In this document: one piece after another, positions 62,843 through 64,000 of the stretch
How positions within the stretch are numbered: position 1 is the first letter of the stretch
Layout: each line of letters begins with the position of its first letter
NCBI GenBank assembly: GCA_905176665.1
Contig: CAJINA010000084.1
Span: 62,001-126,000 of the forward strand
Source: Olavius algarvensis Delta 4 endosymbiont
GTDB lineage: Bacteria; Desulfobacterota; Desulfobacteria; Desulfobacterales; CAJINA01
Direction: 5' to 3'
Length of the DNA stretch: 64,000 bases
Translations under genes and position numbers: made by a program
The notes under the pieces: model-generated
What the model was told of the DNA's origin: nothing
Databases searched by the model: none
What the model saw: the letters and a program-made list of their open reading frames with translations, nothing else

Positions 62843-64000
62843 CTAAGCGGCCGGGGATACGGTCCGGTCCCGGGCGGGTGGAATCAGGCTCATGGCCCTT
62901 TCAGCCATGGCCGCAATGGTAAGACTCGGGTTGGCCCCTATGTTGGCGGAAACGGAGGCCCCGTTTACAACGTACAATCCGGGGTAGCCGAATACCCGGT
63001 GTGCGGTATCGATGACGCCTTCCCGGGCCGACGCACCCATGTGACAACCGCCGAGGATATGCGCCGTGGTAGCGATATTGCCGATACTCTCGGTTAGAAT
63101 ATTCAGTGGTTCGCCGCCGGAAACGTCGGCCAGGGCCGCGGCCGCCCGGTTGGCCACCGGTAAATTGGTAGGCGCCGAATTGCCGGGCACCGGGACGGAT
63201 TTCAGGCCCCGCGTAAACCCTTGCAGCGGTCGACGGCCGTATGTAAAGGCCAGGCAGTTATCCAGGTGCTGCATCACGGTGAGGATGGTGACGCGCTTGT
63301 GCCAGTTTTTTCCCAGCCACAGTCGGCGCGTGCGCAGGGGACTGAAAATCATCTTCGCCAGGGTTATCAGGGCGCGCCGCCCCGGGCGGTGATCATCCAC
63401 CAGCGGACCGGTCAGCCATTTCATGAAGGTATACCCGGCCGGAAAACGATTCTGGGTAATGTGGGTCGCCTCATCCGGATAGAAATGGGAGGAAATAGCC
63501 GTCCCCCGGGTGAGGTCAAGCGTTTTATCCCGCGCCAGGACCCCTACGACAGCCTCACTGTTGGTCCGTACCTGTTGCCCGAGGCATGGTGAAATGTCCG
63601 GCAGGGTGCGCGTTATGTCCCGGCACCGGAAAAGCAACTCCAGGGAACCCAGGACACCCGCCGCGACAATCACCTTACGGGCCTTCAGATCGGGATATTT
63701 GCGCAGTTTTTTGACCGGATGACGCAGATTCAGTGTATAACCGGCTCCCGGCTGAGGAACGATGCCGGTAACCTTGCGGTGGGGCAGGATATGGGCGCCC
63801 TGACGCTGGGCCAGATACAAGTAATTGTAGTCGAGGCTGTTTTTGGACCCGTAGGGACAACCGGTCAGGCAGCGGCCGCACAGGTGGCAGCCGGTTCGCG
63901 AAGGGCCGTCTCCTCCGAAAAATGGATCCGGTCGACAGGTTTCCGGCGTGCCAAAATAAATGCCGTTGGGCGTGGGACCGAAGGTATCGGCAGCGCCCAT
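62843..64000 (-). CDS. GMC-family FAD oxidoreductase with FeS-type Cys cluster (partial, C-terminal part)
   Basis: The gene enters from beyond the right edge; 385 residues of its C-terminal part are visible. GMC oxidoreductase C-terminus: LGGCHMGAS, TAHRVFGYPGLYVVNGASVSANIGANPSLTIAAMAERA (end signature with catalytic His/Asn region). Near the left of the visible part, CHLCGRCLTGCPYGSKNSLD is a ferredoxin-like Cys arrangement, seen in cholesterol-oxidase-like bacterial GMC enzymes. The substrate may be a sterol, alcohol or other lipid; it cannot be judged from the fragment. Confidence 0.83.
   Translation of the reverse strand: MGAADTFGPTPNGIYFGTPETCRPDPFFGGDGPSRTGCHLCGRCLTGCPYGSKNSLDYNYLYLAQRQGAHILPHRKVTGIVPQPGAGYTLNLRHPVKKLRKYPDLKARKVIVAAGVLGSLELLFRCRDITRTLPDISPCLGQQVRTNSEAVVGVLARDKTLDLTRGTAISSHFYPDEATHITQNRFPAGYTFMKWLTGPLVDDHRPGRRALITLAKMIFSPLRTRRLWLGKNWHKRVTILTVMQHLDNCLAFTYGRRPLQGFTRGLKSVPVPGNSAPTNLPVANRAAAALADVSGGEPLNILTESIGNIATTAHILGGCHMGASAREGVIDTAHRVFGYPGLYVVNGASVSANIGANPSLTIAAMAERAMSLIPPARDRTVSPAA

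Noticed and set aside
1-64000. CRISPR arrays, prophage or insertion-sequence genes
   Set aside because: No regularly spaced short repeats, integrase, transposase or phage structural genes were seen. The dispersed elements are non-coding hairpins.

Overview
The window looks like a chromosomal segment of a strictly anaerobic, probably sulfate-reducing Desulfobacterota bacterium (Desulfobacteria, Desulfosarcina-like). This is inferred from gene content: a methylene-THF reductase cluster (metF, metV) with heterodisulfide-reductase and MvhD-type genes, an orphan cooC, an EtfAB plus membrane FeS oxidoreductase module, acyl-CoA catabolism genes, an Mrp/MBH-type antiporter operon and the mercury-methylation pair hgcAB. 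There is no rRNA gene, no convincing tRNA, no CRISPR array and no transposase.

Layout. 0-0.4 kb: ribbon-helix-helix antitoxin with a broken MazF-like toxin remnant at the window edge. 1.2-8.7 kb: cooC, a Ski2-like helicase, an HD phosphohydrolase, an enoyl-CoA hydratase and an ADP-forming acyl-CoA synthetase, separated by copies of a dispersed hairpin repeat. 8.9-13.5 kb: RND efflux pump and adaptor. 13.7-23.0 kb: fatty-acid/acyl-CoA oxidation block (etfA, etfB, membrane EtfAB:quinone oxidoreductase, acyl-CoA ligase, long acyl-CoA dehydrogenase, TetR regulator). 23.3-33.8 kb: a seven-gene leftward operon hdrA2-mvhD2-hdrA1-mvhD1-hdrBC-metV-metF. 34.5-45.5 kb: housekeeping and hypothetical genes (parvulin, PLP decarboxylase, YdcF, Gate-domain membrane protein, glycosyltransferase, tag, KamA-like radical SAM, SppA lipoprotein). 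45.7-50.6 kb: sigma-54 activator, response regulator, arsR-hgcA-hgcB, solute-binding protein. 51-53 kb: unknowns, HEAT-repeat and pilin-like proteins. 53-61.3 kb: eleven-gene leftward Mrp/MBH-type operon with an embedded cyclic-nucleotide-binding protein. 61.6-64 kb: TIM-barrel epimerase, small lipoprotein and a partial GMC oxidoreductase.

The most striking feature is the 23-34 kb operon. Five of its seven genes contain an in-frame TGA at a position where the family has a conserved, metal-binding-type cysteine. The reading frame stays open on both sides, and each TGA is followed 18-27 nt later by a hairpin with a GG-containing apical loop, as expected of a bacterial SECIS. A standard gene caller would split these five selenoproteins into about ten fragments. 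The cluster is read here as an electron-bifurcating (or confurcating) methylene-THF reductase of the MetFV-HdrABC-MvhD type. It would work in the Wood-Ljungdahl pathway, probably in the oxidative direction alongside the acyl-CoA oxidation genes next door.

Two further regulatory signals stand out. An 18-bp palindrome recurs in near-identical position at the promoters of the TetR gene and of the EtfAB:quinone oxidoreductase gene. A family of about eight 130-205 bp intergenic hairpin elements has terminal arms that differ between copies yet remain complementary within each copy.
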